A DNA stretch of 64,000 bases from CANJBX01 sp035556735 (lineage in GTDB: Bacteria; Pseudomonadota; Alphaproteobacteria; Rhizobiales; Xanthobacteraceae), in NCBI GenBank assembly GCA_035556735.1, contig DATMFF010000010.1, positions 67,805-131,804 on the forward strand, given 5' to 3'. Positions within the stretch are counted from its first letter, which is position 1, and every line of letters begins with the position of its first letter. Position numbers and translations under genes: made by a program. This document shows, piece after piece, positions 17,135 through 26,925 of the stretch. The notes below the pieces were generated by a model that saw only the letters and a list, made by a program, of their open reading frames with translations, made no database searches and was not told the DNA's origin.

Positions 17135-18211
17135 CTACTTCTGGCGCGGCTCGCGCAGACCCGTATCCGGTTGCGCGAGCGCGCCGCGCCGCAGCAGGGC
17201 GACCGCATGCGCAAGACTGCGGGCCGCGTTGCGCACTTCCTCCTGCACGTCGTGATCCGCATCGAGCGCATCGTGGCTCGTCGCATAGGGCTCCTGGTAG
17301 CCGATGTAGGCGCCGAGCTGCGACAGCCGGCCGGCCGGGATCAGGCGCATGTTCACGAGCCAGTCGTGCAGAAGCCGCCGCACGCCATCGACGCCCTCCG
17401 CGTCGCCGTGCACGGCGAGGGCGAACACGCGGCCGGCGAGGTGGCGGGGGTAGTCCCAACCCGCGAGCTCGATCTCCTTGGCGCGTTGCGCGTCCTTGCC
17501 GTGTGTCGAGGTCGGGTCGGGGTTGCCGCCGTCGGCGCAGACCAGACGGTCCATCATCAGCTTGAACGCGCTGGGGACCTGATACCAATGCACCGGGCAT
17601 ACGATCATGATCCCGTGCGCGGCGACCCAGCGTGGATAGAGCTCGTTCATCCAGTCGTTGACCTGGCCGGCGCCGTGGTTGGGATAGCACGAGCATGGCC
17701 AGTGGCAGAGCGGCATCGCGGTCGAGACGCAGGCCTTGCACGGATAGATGACGCGTTCGTACTGCGAGGTCAGCAGGCTGAGGTCGAGGAAGTCGACCTC
17801 AAGGTTCGCTTCCGCCGCGAGCGTCGCTTCGGCGAGCCGCGCCAGCCGATACGACTTCGACATCTCGCCCGGGCACGTCTGGTCGCTGCGCGGCGATCCG
17901 TTGATCACCAGCACGCGCGCGGGCGCGGATGCGTCCTTCTGCCGGCGCTCGGCGGCGGCGATCGCCTCGCGCGCTGCGGTCCATTCGATCGAGAGTTCGT
18001 AGGACGGATCGGCGAAACCGGGACCGGCCGGCCGTGTGCGCGGCGACTTGCGATAGGCGCGGTAAACGTCCCAGGCGGTCTCGAGCAGGCGCTCGATCTC
18101 GTCCGCGCGCTCGGAGAACTGCGGATCGTAGAAGCGGGCGCGGAAGCGGCGCTCGAACTCGGTCCGGTCGAGCCCGACGTCGGGCGTTCCCTTGCGCACG
18201 TTGACGGCCAT
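17135..18211 (-). CDS. NAD(P)H-dependent FMN reductase / flavodoxin-like fold protein
   Basis: This is a 358-residue protein with an unusual N-terminal helical extension of about 95 residues. A flavodoxin-like NADPH-FMN reductase domain follows, with RVLVINGSPRSD at 99-110 as the phosphate-binding loop. A cysteine cluster (C158, C161, C169, C173, C175) sits where iron-sulfur flavoproteins of this fold bind a cluster, so it may be an ISF-like redox protein. The start at 18211 is preferred over 18256 because GGAAGG lies just upstream. Its redox partner is not indicated. Confidence 0.72.
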   Translation of the reverse strand: MAVNVRKGTPDVGLDRTEFERRFRARFYDPQFSERADEIERLLETAWDVYRAYRKSPRTRPAGPGFADPSYELSIEWTAAREAIAAAERRQKDASAPARVLVINGSPRSDQTCPGEMSKSYRLARLAEATLAAEANLEVDFLDLSLLTSQYERVIYPCKACVSTAMPLCHWPCSCYPNHGAGQVNDWMNELYPRWVAAHGIMIVCPVHWYQVPSAFKLMMDRLVCADGGNPDPTSTHGKDAQRAKEIELAGWDYPRHLAGRVFALAVHGDAEGVDGVRRLLHDWLVNMRLIPAGRLSQLGAYIGYQEPYATSHDALDADHDVQEEVRNAARSLAHAVALLRRGALAQPDTGLREPRQK

Positions 18212-18308
18212 TGCTGCAGCCTTCCCGCCGGCGCGCTCCGCCGGCCGCAGACGCAACGTGCGGGACGCGTGCAGGGTTCCCGAATACCACGGGTCGTCGG
18301 GTGGACCG

Positions 18309-19091
18309 CTAGATCAGGTTGAAAAACCCGAGCACCTCGGCAGTGAAGGCGTCCGCCTGCTCGATGTTGGAGATATGCGCCGCATCGAGCACCACGAGCT
18401 TCGATCCGGGGATGCGGTCACGGAGGAACTCCGCGCTCTCCACGCTCGTCGCGACGTCGTGCTTGCCGGCGATGATCAGCGTTGGGACGGAGATCTTGTG
18501 CAGGATCTCGCGATGATCCATGTCGCGGATCGCCTCGCAGCAGCCGATGTAGCCCTGCGGCGAGGTCGCGCGCACCAGCGCCTGCAGCCGTGCGACCTCG
18601 TTCGGCTCTTGCGCGGTGAAGCCGGGCGTGAACCAGCGCGCGGCGACGCCCTGTGCCATCCCCTCCATGCCGGCGGTCTCCACCGTCCTGATGCGGTCGT
18701 TCCACGCGCGCTTGTCCGGGAAGTAGCTCGTGGTGTTGCATAGGATGAGCCGCTCGAGGCGGTGGGGTGCATGCGCGCCGAGCCATTGGCCCACCATGCC
18801 GCCCATCGAGAGTCCGCACCAGCTCGCCGTCTTGATGCCGAGGCCGTCCATGATCGCGAGCGCGTCGCGTCCGAGCATGTCCATCGTGTAGGGCCGCGGC
18901 GGCACCGACGACTTGCCATGGCCGCGATAGTCGTAGCGCACCAGATGGAACTGCTGCGCCAGCCGCTCGACCTGCGGCGCCCACATGGTGTGGTCGGTGC
19001 CGAGCGAGCTCGACAGGATCAGCGCGGGGGCGTTGGGGTTGCCGTCGACCACGACGTTGAGCGCGCATCCGTCGGATTGAATGACGGGCAT
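18309..19091 (-). CDS. pcaD: alpha/beta hydrolase, 3-oxoadipate enol-lactonase-like
   Basis: This is a 260-residue alpha/beta hydrolase that closely follows PcaD, the enzyme converting 3-oxoadipate enol-lactone to 3-oxoadipate in the beta-ketoadipate pathway. S95 is in CGLSMGGMVGQWL, D212 in AGKHDVATS and H239 in DAAHISNIEQ. The length fits. No other pca gene is next to it, so the specific reaction is inferred from sequence resemblance. GGAGG lies upstream of the 19091 start. It is divergent from the deacetylase at 19159. Confidence 0.75.
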   Translation of the reverse strand: MPVIQSDGCALNVVVDGNPNAPALILSSSLGTDHTMWAPQVERLAQQFHLVRYDYRGHGKSSVPPRPYTMDMLGRDALAIMDGLGIKTASWCGLSMGGMVGQWLGAHAPHRLERLILCNTTSYFPDKRAWNDRIRTVETAGMEGMAQGVAARWFTPGFTAQEPNEVARLQALVRATSPQGYIGCCEAIRDMDHREILHKISVPTLIIAGKHDVATSVESAEFLRDRIPGSKLVVLDAAHISNIEQADAFTAEVLGFFNLI

Positions 19092-19158
19092 GGGACGTAT
19101 CCTCCGGGCAACGACGCGACAGGCTTGCTGTGGTGCGACGGATATACGATATCACGCC

Positions 19159-19830
19159 ATGTTTGACCTGACCCTGAGTTTCGACAACGGCCCGGAGCCC
19201 GACGTCACGCCGGCGGTGCTCGACGTGCTGGCGCGACGAGGCGTGCGCGCGACGTTCTTCGTGCTTGGACAGAAAATCGCGCAGCGCGAGCGCCGCGCCC
19301 TGACCGAACGCGCCCATGCCGAGGGCCACTGGATCGGCAACCACACCTACACGCATTCGCTGCCGCTCGGCCTGTCCGGCGATCCCGACGTCGCCGAGCG
19401 GGAGATCGGCCGCACGCAGGACGCGCTGGGAGCGCTCGCCCACGCGCGAAGGCTCTTCCGTCCGTTCGGCGGCGGCGGCCATCTCGACCGGCGCCTGCTC
19501 AATCCGGGCGTGGTCGAGTTCCTCAAACGCCACCGCTACACCTGCGTGCTGTGGAATTCCGTTCCGCGCGACTGGGAGGATCCCGACGGCTGGGTCGAGC
19601 GCGCGCTGGACGAGTGCCGCGCACAGCCGTGGACCCTGATGGTTCTGCACGACTTGCCCACCGGCGCGATGCGCCATCTCGAGCGCTTCCTCGACGCGGT
19701 CGCTGCGGCGGGCGGTCGCATCCGCCAGGATTTCCCGCCGGCCTGCGTGCCGATCGCGGAGGGAATTCCAGTTCTACCGCTGGACGACTATATTGCCGCC
19801 CAGCCCGCTGCTACTATGAGCGTCGGCTGA
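19159..19830 (+). CDS. polysaccharide deacetylase (NodB-like) with variant metal site
   Basis: This is a 223-residue NodB-homology protein without a signal peptide. Motif 1 reads SFDNGP (D9, N10) instead of the usual TFDDGP, so the second, metal-binding aspartate is asparagine. Motif 2 NHTYTHS (H62, H66) is intact. MVLHDLPTGAMRHLERFL near the C-terminus matches motif 5. The lack of an export signal and the altered metal ligand suggest a cytoplasmic enzyme with a changed substrate or a weak metal site. Confidence 0.75.
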   Translation: MFDLTLSFDNGPEPDVTPAVLDVLARRGVRATFFVLGQKIAQRERRALTERAHAEGHWIGNHTYTHSLPLGLSGDPDVAEREIGRTQDALGALAHARRLFRPFGGGGHLDRRLLNPGVVEFLKRHRYTCVLWNSVPRDWEDPDGWVERALDECRAQPWTLMVLHDLPTGAMRHLERFLDAVAAAGGRIRQDFPPACVPIAEGIPVLPLDDYIAAQPAATMSVG

Positions 19831-19916
19831 AATTCATCCCCGCGCATGGCCCGGATTGATGCATCCGGCGTTTCCCAGGGTGCATGCGCCCCTGAAAGTC
19901 GAAGTGGAGTGACACG

Positions 19917-20393
19917 ATGGCCTTGACGATGTCGGGCGAGGTTCAGATCAACGCGCCGCGCGAGCAGGTCTACCAGAAGCTCAACGATGCCGAGACCCTG
20001 AAGGCCAGCATCACCGGCTGCGAGCAGCTCGAAAAGCTGTCGGACACCGAGTTCCAGGCCGTCGTCACCATGAAGATCGGGCCGGTGAAGGCCCGCTGGA
20101 AGGGCAAGGTCAAGCTGTCCGACCTCGATCCGCCCAACGGCTACAAGATCACCGGAGAGGGCGAGGGCGGTGTCGCCGGCTTTGCCAAGGGCGGCGCCTC
20201 GGTGGCGCTGAGCGAGAAGGATGGCGGCACGCTGCTCAAGTACGACGTCGATGCCCAGATCGGCGGCAAGCTCGCCCAGCTCGGGCAGCGTCTGATCGCG
20301 GGCGCGGCCAAGAAGATGGCCGACGACTTCTTCGGGAAGTTCGCCGCGGCCGTCGGGGCTCCCGCGCCCGAGGTCAATCAGCAGGTCGGCTGA
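19917..20393 (+). CDS. coxG: CoxG-like SRPBCC protein of the CO dehydrogenase-type cluster
   Basis: This is a 158-residue START/SRPBCC-fold protein of the CoxG type. It has MSGEVQINAPREQVYQKLND at the start and GKVKLSDLDPPNGYKITGEGEGG in the middle. CoxG proteins are thought to help attach or deliver molybdenum hydroxylases to membranes or electron carriers. It opens the cox-type cluster, 191 bases before coxS. Confidence 0.85.
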   Translation: MALTMSGEVQINAPREQVYQKLNDAETLKASITGCEQLEKLSDTEFQAVVTMKIGPVKARWKGKVKLSDLDPPNGYKITGEGEGGVAGFAKGGASVALSEKDGGTLLKYDVDAQIGGKLAQLGQRLIAGAAKKMADDFFGKFAAAVGAPAPEVNQQVG

Positions 20394-20436
20394 CCCCCAG
20401 CTCCCGCACCGTCCCACCGATCTCCGCGGTATCGCG

Positions 20437-20477
20437 CTAAGTCTCTTGACCCGGCCAGATGGGCGCGCGAGACTTAG
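20437..20477. promoter_or_regulatory. spaced inverted repeat upstream of coxS
   Basis: Perfect 9-base arms CTAAGTCTC and GAGACTTAG lie 23 bases apart in the gap between coxG and coxS. A TTGACC hexamer follows the left arm. This suits a dimer- or tetramer-binding operator for the structural genes; it may also fold in RNA. Confidence 0.45.
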
Positions 20478-20584
20478 ACAGGTTCTATCTTCCAAAAACG
20501 CTCGGAAATCGTATCGCCACGCTCGGCCGCCTTCGGCCACATCGAAAAATCGGCCATTCGGCCTGTGTAAAGAGGAGGGAAACC

Positions 20585-21082
20585 ATGCCCACCGTATCCA
20601 TGACGGTGAACGGCAAGCCTGCAAAGGCGGATGTCGATCCCCGGACGCTGCTGGTGCAATTTTTGCGCGAGCATCTGCGCCTCACCGGCACCCACGTGGG
20701 CTGCGACACCTCCCAGTGCGGCGCGTGCGTCGTGCACGTCAACGGCAAGGCCGTGAAGTCCTGCACCATGCTGGCGGTGAGCGCCGACGGTGCGCAGGTC
20801 GTCACCATCGAAGGTCTGGCCGACGGCCAGCAGCTTCATCCGATGCAGGAAGCGTTCCGTGAGCATCACGGCCTGCAGTGCGGGTTCTGCACCCCCGGCA
20901 TGATCATGACCGCGGTCGACATGGTGAACCGCCTCGGCAATAGCCTGGACGAGAAGACGATCCGGCACGAGCTCGAAGGCAACATCTGTCGCTGCACGGG
21001 CTACCACAACATCGTCAAGGCAATCGGCGCCGGCGCCCAGGCGATGGGCAAGGGCGGCGGCATGCAGCACGCCGCGGAATAA
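20585..21082 (+). CDS. coxS: molybdenum hydroxylase small subunit, 2x[2Fe-2S]
   Basis: This 165-residue iron-sulfur subunit belongs to the CoxS/xanthine oxidase family. The plant-type cluster ligands are C40, C45, C48 and C60 (GCDTSQCGAC). The second cluster is bound by C99, C102, C135 and C137 (CGFCTPGM and CRCTGY). It passes electrons from the Mo site in CoxL to FAD in CoxM. The start at 20585 follows AGGAGGGAAACC. The S-L-M gene order is that of form II clusters. Confidence 0.95.
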   Translation: MPTVSMTVNGKPAKADVDPRTLLVQFLREHLRLTGTHVGCDTSQCGACVVHVNGKAVKSCTMLAVSADGAQVVTIEGLADGQQLHPMQEAFREHHGLQCGFCTPGMIMTAVDMVNRLGNSLDEKTIRHELEGNICRCTGYHNIVKAIGAGAQAMGKGGGMQHAAE

Positions 21083-21178
21083 CAAGACAGAAGGCGCGCG
21101 ATCGGACGTCAATCGGAGCTGCGTTGTGCCGATCGCGCGCGTGGAGGAACGTCAACCACCATTCCGGGAGGAGCCATC

Positions 21179-23548
21179 ATGAGTGCGACCGGGATTGGCG
21201 CCGCCGTGCGCCGCAAGGAGGACTTCCGTTTCATCACTGGCAAGGGCCAGTACACCGACGACGTGAGCCGGCCGGGACAAACCTACACCTGCTTCATTCG
21301 TTCCCCGCACGCGCACGCGAAAATTCTTTCCATCGATACGGCCGCTGCCGCCGCGATGCCCGGGGTTGTCGCGGTGCTCACCGGCCAGGATTTCGCCGAG
21401 AGCAAGCTCGGCGGCCTGATCTGCGGCTGGACCGTTCTCTCGAAGGACGGCTCGCCGATGAAGATGGCGCCGCATCCGGCGCTGGCGGCGGGCAAGGCCA
21501 ACCACGTGGGCGATCCGGTCGCCGTGGTCGTTGCCGAGAGCGTCGCGCAGGCCAAGGACGCGGCCGAGAAGGTGGTCGTCAATTACGAGGTGCTGCCGGC
21601 GGTCACCGATCCGGCCAAGGCGGCGCAGAAGGGCGCGCCGCAGATCCACGAGGTCGCCCCCAACAACACCATCTACAACTGGCACCTGGGCGATCCTGAC
21701 GCGACCGCGGCCGCCTTCAAGGGCGCCAAGCACGTCACCACGCTCGAATTCGTCAACAACCGGCTCGTGCCCAACGCCATGGAGCCGCGTGCGGCGCTCG
21801 CCGAATACGATCCCGGCAGCGACAGCTTCACGCTGTGGAACGCGACGCAGAACCCGCACGTCGCCCGGCTGGTGATCTCCGCTTTCATCGGCATGGCGCC
21901 CGAGCACAAGCTGCGCGTGATCGCGCCGGACGTGGGCGGCGGCTTCGGCTCCAAGATCTTCATCTATCCGGAGGAGGTCGTCTGCCTGTGGGCCTCCAAG
22001 AAGGTCGGGCGCCCGGTGAAGTGGACGGCCGAGCGCAGCGAGAGCTTCATCTCCGACGCGCATGGCCGCGACCACGTCACGCGCGCGCAGATGGCCTTCG
22101 ACGACGACGGCAAGATCACTGGCCTGAAGGTCCACACCATCGCCAACCTCGGCGCCTACATGTCGACCTTCTCGTCGGCGGTGCCGACCTTCCTCTACGC
22201 CACGCTGCTGTCGGGCCAGTACGCCATCCCGCACATCTACTGCGAGGTGGACGCGGTCTACACCAACACCGTGCCCGTCGACGCCTACCGCGGCGCCGGA
22301 AGGCCTGAGGCGACCTTCGTCGTCGAGCGGCTGGTGGAGGTCGGCGCGCGCGAACTCGGCCTCGATCCGACCGAGCTGCGGCGGCGCAACTTCGTCAAGC
22401 AGTTCCCGTATCAGACGTCCGTCGCCTCGCTCTATGACGCGGGCGATTACGACGCCTCGATGCAGAAGGCGCTGCAGATCCACGACTACAAGGGCTTCGG
22501 CAAGCGCAAGCGCGAGAGCGAGCGCCGCGGCAAGCTGCGCGGCATCGGCTTTGCCACCTACATCGAGGCCTGCGGCGTCGCCCCGTCCTCGCTGGTCGGC
22601 CAGCTCGGCGCCGGCGTCGGTCTGTGGGAGTCGGCGGAGGTCCGCGTCAATCCGACCGGCAGCGTCGAATTGCTTACCGGCTGCCATCAGCACGGGCAGG
22701 GCCACGAGACGACCTTCGCGCAGCTCGTGTCCGAGCGGCTCGGCATCCCGATCGAGAACGTCACCGTCGTGCACGGCGACACCGACAAGGTGCAGTTCGG
22801 CATGGGCACCTACGGCTCGCGCTCCGGCGCGGTCGGCATGTCGGCGGTGGTGAAGGCGCTCGACAAGGTCGAGGCCAAGGCCAAGAAGATCGCCGCCCAC
22901 GTGCTGGAGGCGGCCGAAGGCGACATCGTCTTCAAGGACGGCAAGTTCAGCGTCGCCGGAACCGACAAGGCGATCGACTGGGGCTCGCTCGCGCTGCAGG
23001 CCTATGTGGCGCACAAGTTCCCCACCGGCGAGATCGAGCCGGGCCTGAAGGAGAGCGCGTTCTACGATCCGACCAACTTCACGTTCCCGGCCGGATGCCA
23101 CATCTGCGAGATCGAGATCGATCCCGCCACCGGCGTCACCGAGATCGCCGCATGGACGGCGGTCGACGACTTCGGCACCGTGATCAATCCGATGATCGTG
23201 GAAGGCCAGGTCCACGGCGGGGTGGCGCAGGGCGTCGGCCAGGCGCTGCTCGAGCACACCGTCTACGACGACAAGGGGCAGCTCGTGAGCGGCTCCTACA
23301 TGGACTACGCGATGCCGCGGGCGGACGATCTGCCCTCGCTCAAGGTGGACACGACCGTGACCAAGTGTCCGTCCAACCCGCTCGGCATCAAGGGCTGCGG
23401 CGAGGCCGGAGCCATCGCGGCGCCGGCGGCGGTGATGAACGCCATCACCAACGCGCTCGGCACCGAAAAGATCGACATGCCCGCGACGCCGCAAAACGTC
23501 TGGGCTGCGCTTCAACAAGCGAACACGCTGCGTCAGGCGGCCGAGTAA
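21179..23548 (+). CDS. coxL: form II CO dehydrogenase-like molybdenum hydroxylase large subunit
   Basis: This is a 789-residue Mo-molybdopterin cytosine dinucleotide subunit. The active-site loop reads AYRGAGR at residues 369-375, the form II signature, rather than the AYXCSFR of true (form I) CO dehydrogenases. There is therefore no S-Cu-Mo cysteine. The molybdopterin segment DVGGGFGSK and the catalytic glutamate region KGCGEAGAIAAP are present. Form II enzymes often oxidise other small molecules, and CO oxidation is unproven. GGGAGGAG precedes the start. Confidence 0.95.
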   Translation: MSATGIGAAVRRKEDFRFITGKGQYTDDVSRPGQTYTCFIRSPHAHAKILSIDTAAAAAMPGVVAVLTGQDFAESKLGGLICGWTVLSKDGSPMKMAPHPALAAGKANHVGDPVAVVVAESVAQAKDAAEKVVVNYEVLPAVTDPAKAAQKGAPQIHEVAPNNTIYNWHLGDPDATAAAFKGAKHVTTLEFVNNRLVPNAMEPRAALAEYDPGSDSFTLWNATQNPHVARLVISAFIGMAPEHKLRVIAPDVGGGFGSKIFIYPEEVVCLWASKKVGRPVKWTAERSESFISDAHGRDHVTRAQMAFDDDGKITGLKVHTIANLGAYMSTFSSAVPTFLYATLLSGQYAIPHIYCEVDAVYTNTVPVDAYRGAGRPEATFVVERLVEVGARELGLDPTELRRRNFVKQFPYQTSVASLYDAGDYDASMQKALQIHDYKGFGKRKRESERRGKLRGIGFATYIEACGVAPSSLVGQLGAGVGLWESAEVRVNPTGSVELLTGCHQHGQGHETTFAQLVSERLGIPIENVTVVHGDTDKVQFGMGTYGSRSGAVGMSAVVKALDKVEAKAKKIAAHVLEAAEGDIVFKDGKFSVAGTDKAIDWGSLALQAYVAHKFPTGEIEPGLKESAFYDPTNFTFPAGCHICEIEIDPATGVTEIAAWTAVDDFGTVINPMIVEGQVHGGVAQGVGQALLEHTVYDDKGQLVSGSYMDYAMPRADDLPSLKVDTTVTKCPSNPLGIKGCGEAGAIAAPAAVMNAITNALGTEKIDMPATPQNVWAALQQANTLRQAAE

Positions 23549-23559
23549 GGAGGACTTCA

Positions 23560-24408
23560 ATGTACGCTTTCAACTATCACCGCGCGAGCGGGCTGCGTCA
23601 GGCGATCAACATGCTCGGCAAGCTCGAGGATCCCAAGCTGCTCGCCGGCGGCCAGACGCTGCTGCCGACGATGAAGCAGCGCCTCGCTTCGCCCGCGAAC
23701 CTGATCGACCTCGGCCAGGTCGAGGGCATCAACGAGATCGAGCTCAAGGGCCGCTCGCTCGTCATCGGCGCGATGGCGCGTCACGCCGAGGTCGCGAACT
23801 CGCCGGTCGTCCAGCAGGCGATCCCGGCGCTCGCCGAGCTCGCCAGCATGATCGGCGATCCGGCGGTGCGTCACCGCGGCACGATCGGCGGCTCGGTCGC
23901 CAACAACGATCCGAACGCCGACTATCCGGCGGCGGTGCTCGGCCTCGGCGCCACGGTCATCACCTCCAAGCGCAAGATCGCGGCCGATGATTTCTTCAAG
24001 GGTCTGTTCGAGACCGCCCTCGAGCCGGACGAGATCATCACCAAGATCAGCTTCCCGGTTCCCAAGAAGGCTGGTTATTACAAATTCCGCAACCAGGCCT
24101 CGCGCTTCGCGCTCGTCGGCGTGTTCGTGGCCAAGCGTCCGTCGGAGATCCGCGTCGCGGTGACCGGCGCCGGCGCCTCGGGCGTGTTCCGCGTGCCCTC
24201 GTTCGAAGAGGCGCTCAAGAAGCGCTTCTCGCCCAAGTCGCTCGACGGGCTGAGCATCCCGGCGACCGGTCTCGCCAGCGACATCCACGGCAGCGCCGAA
24301 TATCGCGCGCATCTCGTGGGCGTCTGCGCCCGCCGCGCGGTCGCCGCCGCCGACGTCAAGACCGAGAGCAAGATCGGTGTCACCGGAGGGGCGGGGGAGC
24401 AGAACTAG
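23560..24408 (+). CDS. coxM: molybdenum hydroxylase FAD-binding medium subunit
   Basis: This is a 282-residue FAD subunit. The two flavin loops are visible: AGGQTLLP at residues 29-36 and TIGGSVANNDPNAD at 108-121. The latter matches the CoxM TIGGS motif. The start ATG at 23560 follows AAGGAGGACTTC, 11 bases after the coxL stop. It accepts electrons from CoxS and passes them to an acceptor, probably quinone. Confidence 0.94.
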   Translation: MYAFNYHRASGLRQAINMLGKLEDPKLLAGGQTLLPTMKQRLASPANLIDLGQVEGINEIELKGRSLVIGAMARHAEVANSPVVQQAIPALAELASMIGDPAVRHRGTIGGSVANNDPNADYPAAVLGLGATVITSKRKIAADDFFKGLFETALEPDEIITKISFPVPKKAGYYKFRNQASRFALVGVFVAKRPSEIRVAVTGAGASGVFRVPSFEEALKKRFSPKSLDGLSIPATGLASDIHGSAEYRAHLVGVCARRAVAAADVKTESKIGVTGGAGEQN

Positions 24409-24433
24409 CGCCACTCGTCCAAGGGACGCGCTT

Positions 24434-24467
24434 TTGGCCACCCTTGCCGGCCGGCGGGGGTGGCCAA
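24434..24467. promoter_or_regulatory. stem-loop between coxM and coxD
   Basis: Perfect 10-base arms (TTGGCCACCC and GGGTGGCCAA) surround a 14-base GC-rich loop, starting 26 bases after the coxM stop. No T-run follows. It may stabilise the coxSLM mRNA end or attenuate readthrough into the maturation genes. Confidence 0.45.
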
Positions 24468-24587
24468 TGCATGTCAGGCCTCCGAAAACACCGTTTCCGG
24501 GGTTTTGATCGGCACCGTCGAAAGGCCTATATCCATCGTGGACCTAACCAGCCGCTTTGCCCGACCGGCAGGGCTTGGAGTTCTCCT

Positions 24588-25511
<924 letters not shown>

Positions 25512-25519
25512 CGCACCGT

Positions 25520-25575
25520 CACCTCGTTCCGCCGGGGAGAGGTCGGCGGGCGCAGCGAGCCGGGTGAGGGGGGAC
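25520..25575. repeat. degenerate copy of a GGGGAGAGGTCGG...GGGTGAGGGG repeat
   Basis: This GC-rich segment carries CCGGGGAGAGGTCGGCG, then GCGAGCCGGGTGAGGGGGGAC. The same order is seen at 54440-54498 and 56968-57027. It fills the coxD-coxE gap. The left stem is decayed here. Confidence 0.6.
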
Positions 25576-25623
25576 GGGACACTGTCGGGCCCATCGAGCG
25601 AAGGAAAACCAACGGAACGCGAC

Positions 25624-26856
25624 ATGGCGGAGAAGGTGCCGGGCACAGCCCCCGAAGAGCGCGTCGGCCGCCTTGCCGAGAACATCGTCTATTTCGCGCG
25701 CGCGCTGCGCACGGCGGGCCTGCCGCTCGGACCGCGCTCGGTGCTCGACGGCATCGAGGCGGTGCTCGCCGCCGGCGTCGGCACGCGCGAGGACTTCTAC
25801 TGGACGCTGCACTCGGTGTTCGTGAAGCGCCACGAGCACTCCATCCTGTTCGACCAGGCGTTCCGCATCTTCTTCAAGCGTCGCGGCTATCTCGACCAGC
25901 TCATCGGCCTCACGCTGCCGCAGGTCGAGGGCCTGCCGCGCGAGCAGGGCAAGCCCGCCTCGCAGCGCGTGCAGGATGCGCTGTTCGCCGGCATGAACGA
26001 CAAGCTGCGCAAGGAAGTCGAGCAGCTCGAGATCGACATGCGCCAGACGGTCTCCGACCAGGAGGTCCTGCAGAAGAAAGACTTCGCGCAGATGACCGCC
26101 GCCGAGGTGGCGGCGGCGAAAGAGGCGATCAAGCGCCTGGTGCTGCCGCTCGACGAGACGAGGACACGCCGCCTCGCGCCGCACCCGCATGGCCACGTCA
26201 TCGACATGCGGCGCACCCTGCGCGCCAGCATGAAGGGCGGCGGCGATTTCATCGACCTGCGCTATCTCGGCGCCAAGACCAAGATGCCGCCGATCGTCGC
26301 GCTGCTCGACATTTCCGGCTCGATGGCGGACTACACGCGCCTGTTCCTGCACTTCCTGCATGCGGTCACGGATGCGCGCAAGCGCGTGCACTCGTTCCTG
26401 TTCGGCACGCGCCTGACCAACGTCACGCGCGCGCTCAAGCAGAAGGATCCCGACGAGGCGCTCGCGGCCTGCACGGCGAGCGTGATGGACTGGTCGGGCG
26501 GCACGCGCATCGCGACCTCGCTCGCGCTGTTCAACAAGCTGTGGGCGCGGCGCGTGCTCACCCAGGGCGCGATCGTGCTGCTGATCACCGACGGGCTCGA
26601 GCGCGACGCCGACGATCGCCTCGCCTTCGAGATCGACCGCCTGCACCGCTCGTGCAAGCGGCTGATCTGGCTCAACCCGCTGCTGCGCTACGACCAGTTC
26701 GAGCCCAAGGCCAAGGGCATCCAGGCGATCCTGCCGCACGTCGACGAGTTCCGCCCGATCCACAATCTGGAATCCCTCACCGATCTCACCCGATCGCTGT
26801 CATCGATCGGCGGCCGGTCGGTCGAGGGCCGGGCCTGGACGGGGAAGGCGGCGTAA
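25624..26856 (+). CDS. coxE: VWA-domain protein CoxE
   Basis: This is a 410-residue protein with an N-terminal helical region and a C-terminal von Willebrand A domain. The metal-ion-dependent adhesion site is DISGSMAD, with D229, S231 and S233; the later TDG in LLITDGLERD completes it. CoxE works with the MoxR ATPase CoxD in maturation of the molybdenum centre. The ATG at 25624 avoids translating the upstream repeat. Confidence 0.92.
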   Translation: MAEKVPGTAPEERVGRLAENIVYFARALRTAGLPLGPRSVLDGIEAVLAAGVGTREDFYWTLHSVFVKRHEHSILFDQAFRIFFKRRGYLDQLIGLTLPQVEGLPREQGKPASQRVQDALFAGMNDKLRKEVEQLEIDMRQTVSDQEVLQKKDFAQMTAAEVAAAKEAIKRLVLPLDETRTRRLAPHPHGHVIDMRRTLRASMKGGGDFIDLRYLGAKTKMPPIVALLDISGSMADYTRLFLHFLHAVTDARKRVHSFLFGTRLTNVTRALKQKDPDEALAACTASVMDWSGGTRIATSLALFNKLWARRVLTQGAIVLLITDGLERDADDRLAFEIDRLHRSCKRLIWLNPLLRYDQFEPKAKGIQAILPHVDEFRPIHNLESLTDLTRSLSSIGGRSVEGRAWTGKAA

Positions 26857-26925
26857 CTGCACTTCGGCGCGTTGCCGAAGCGGGGGCGCCATACCATATT
26901 GAAGGTATCACGCGAGGAGGTTCGC

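Noticed and set aside
21152..23560. 802-codon open frame on the minus strand
   Set aside because: It is fully antisense to coxL, and its composition (His/Asp/Arg-rich) is that of a shadow frame.
20585..24408. Annotation as a true (form I) carbon monoxide dehydrogenase
   Set aside because: The active-site loop lacks the Cu-ligating cysteine and the gene order is S-L-M.
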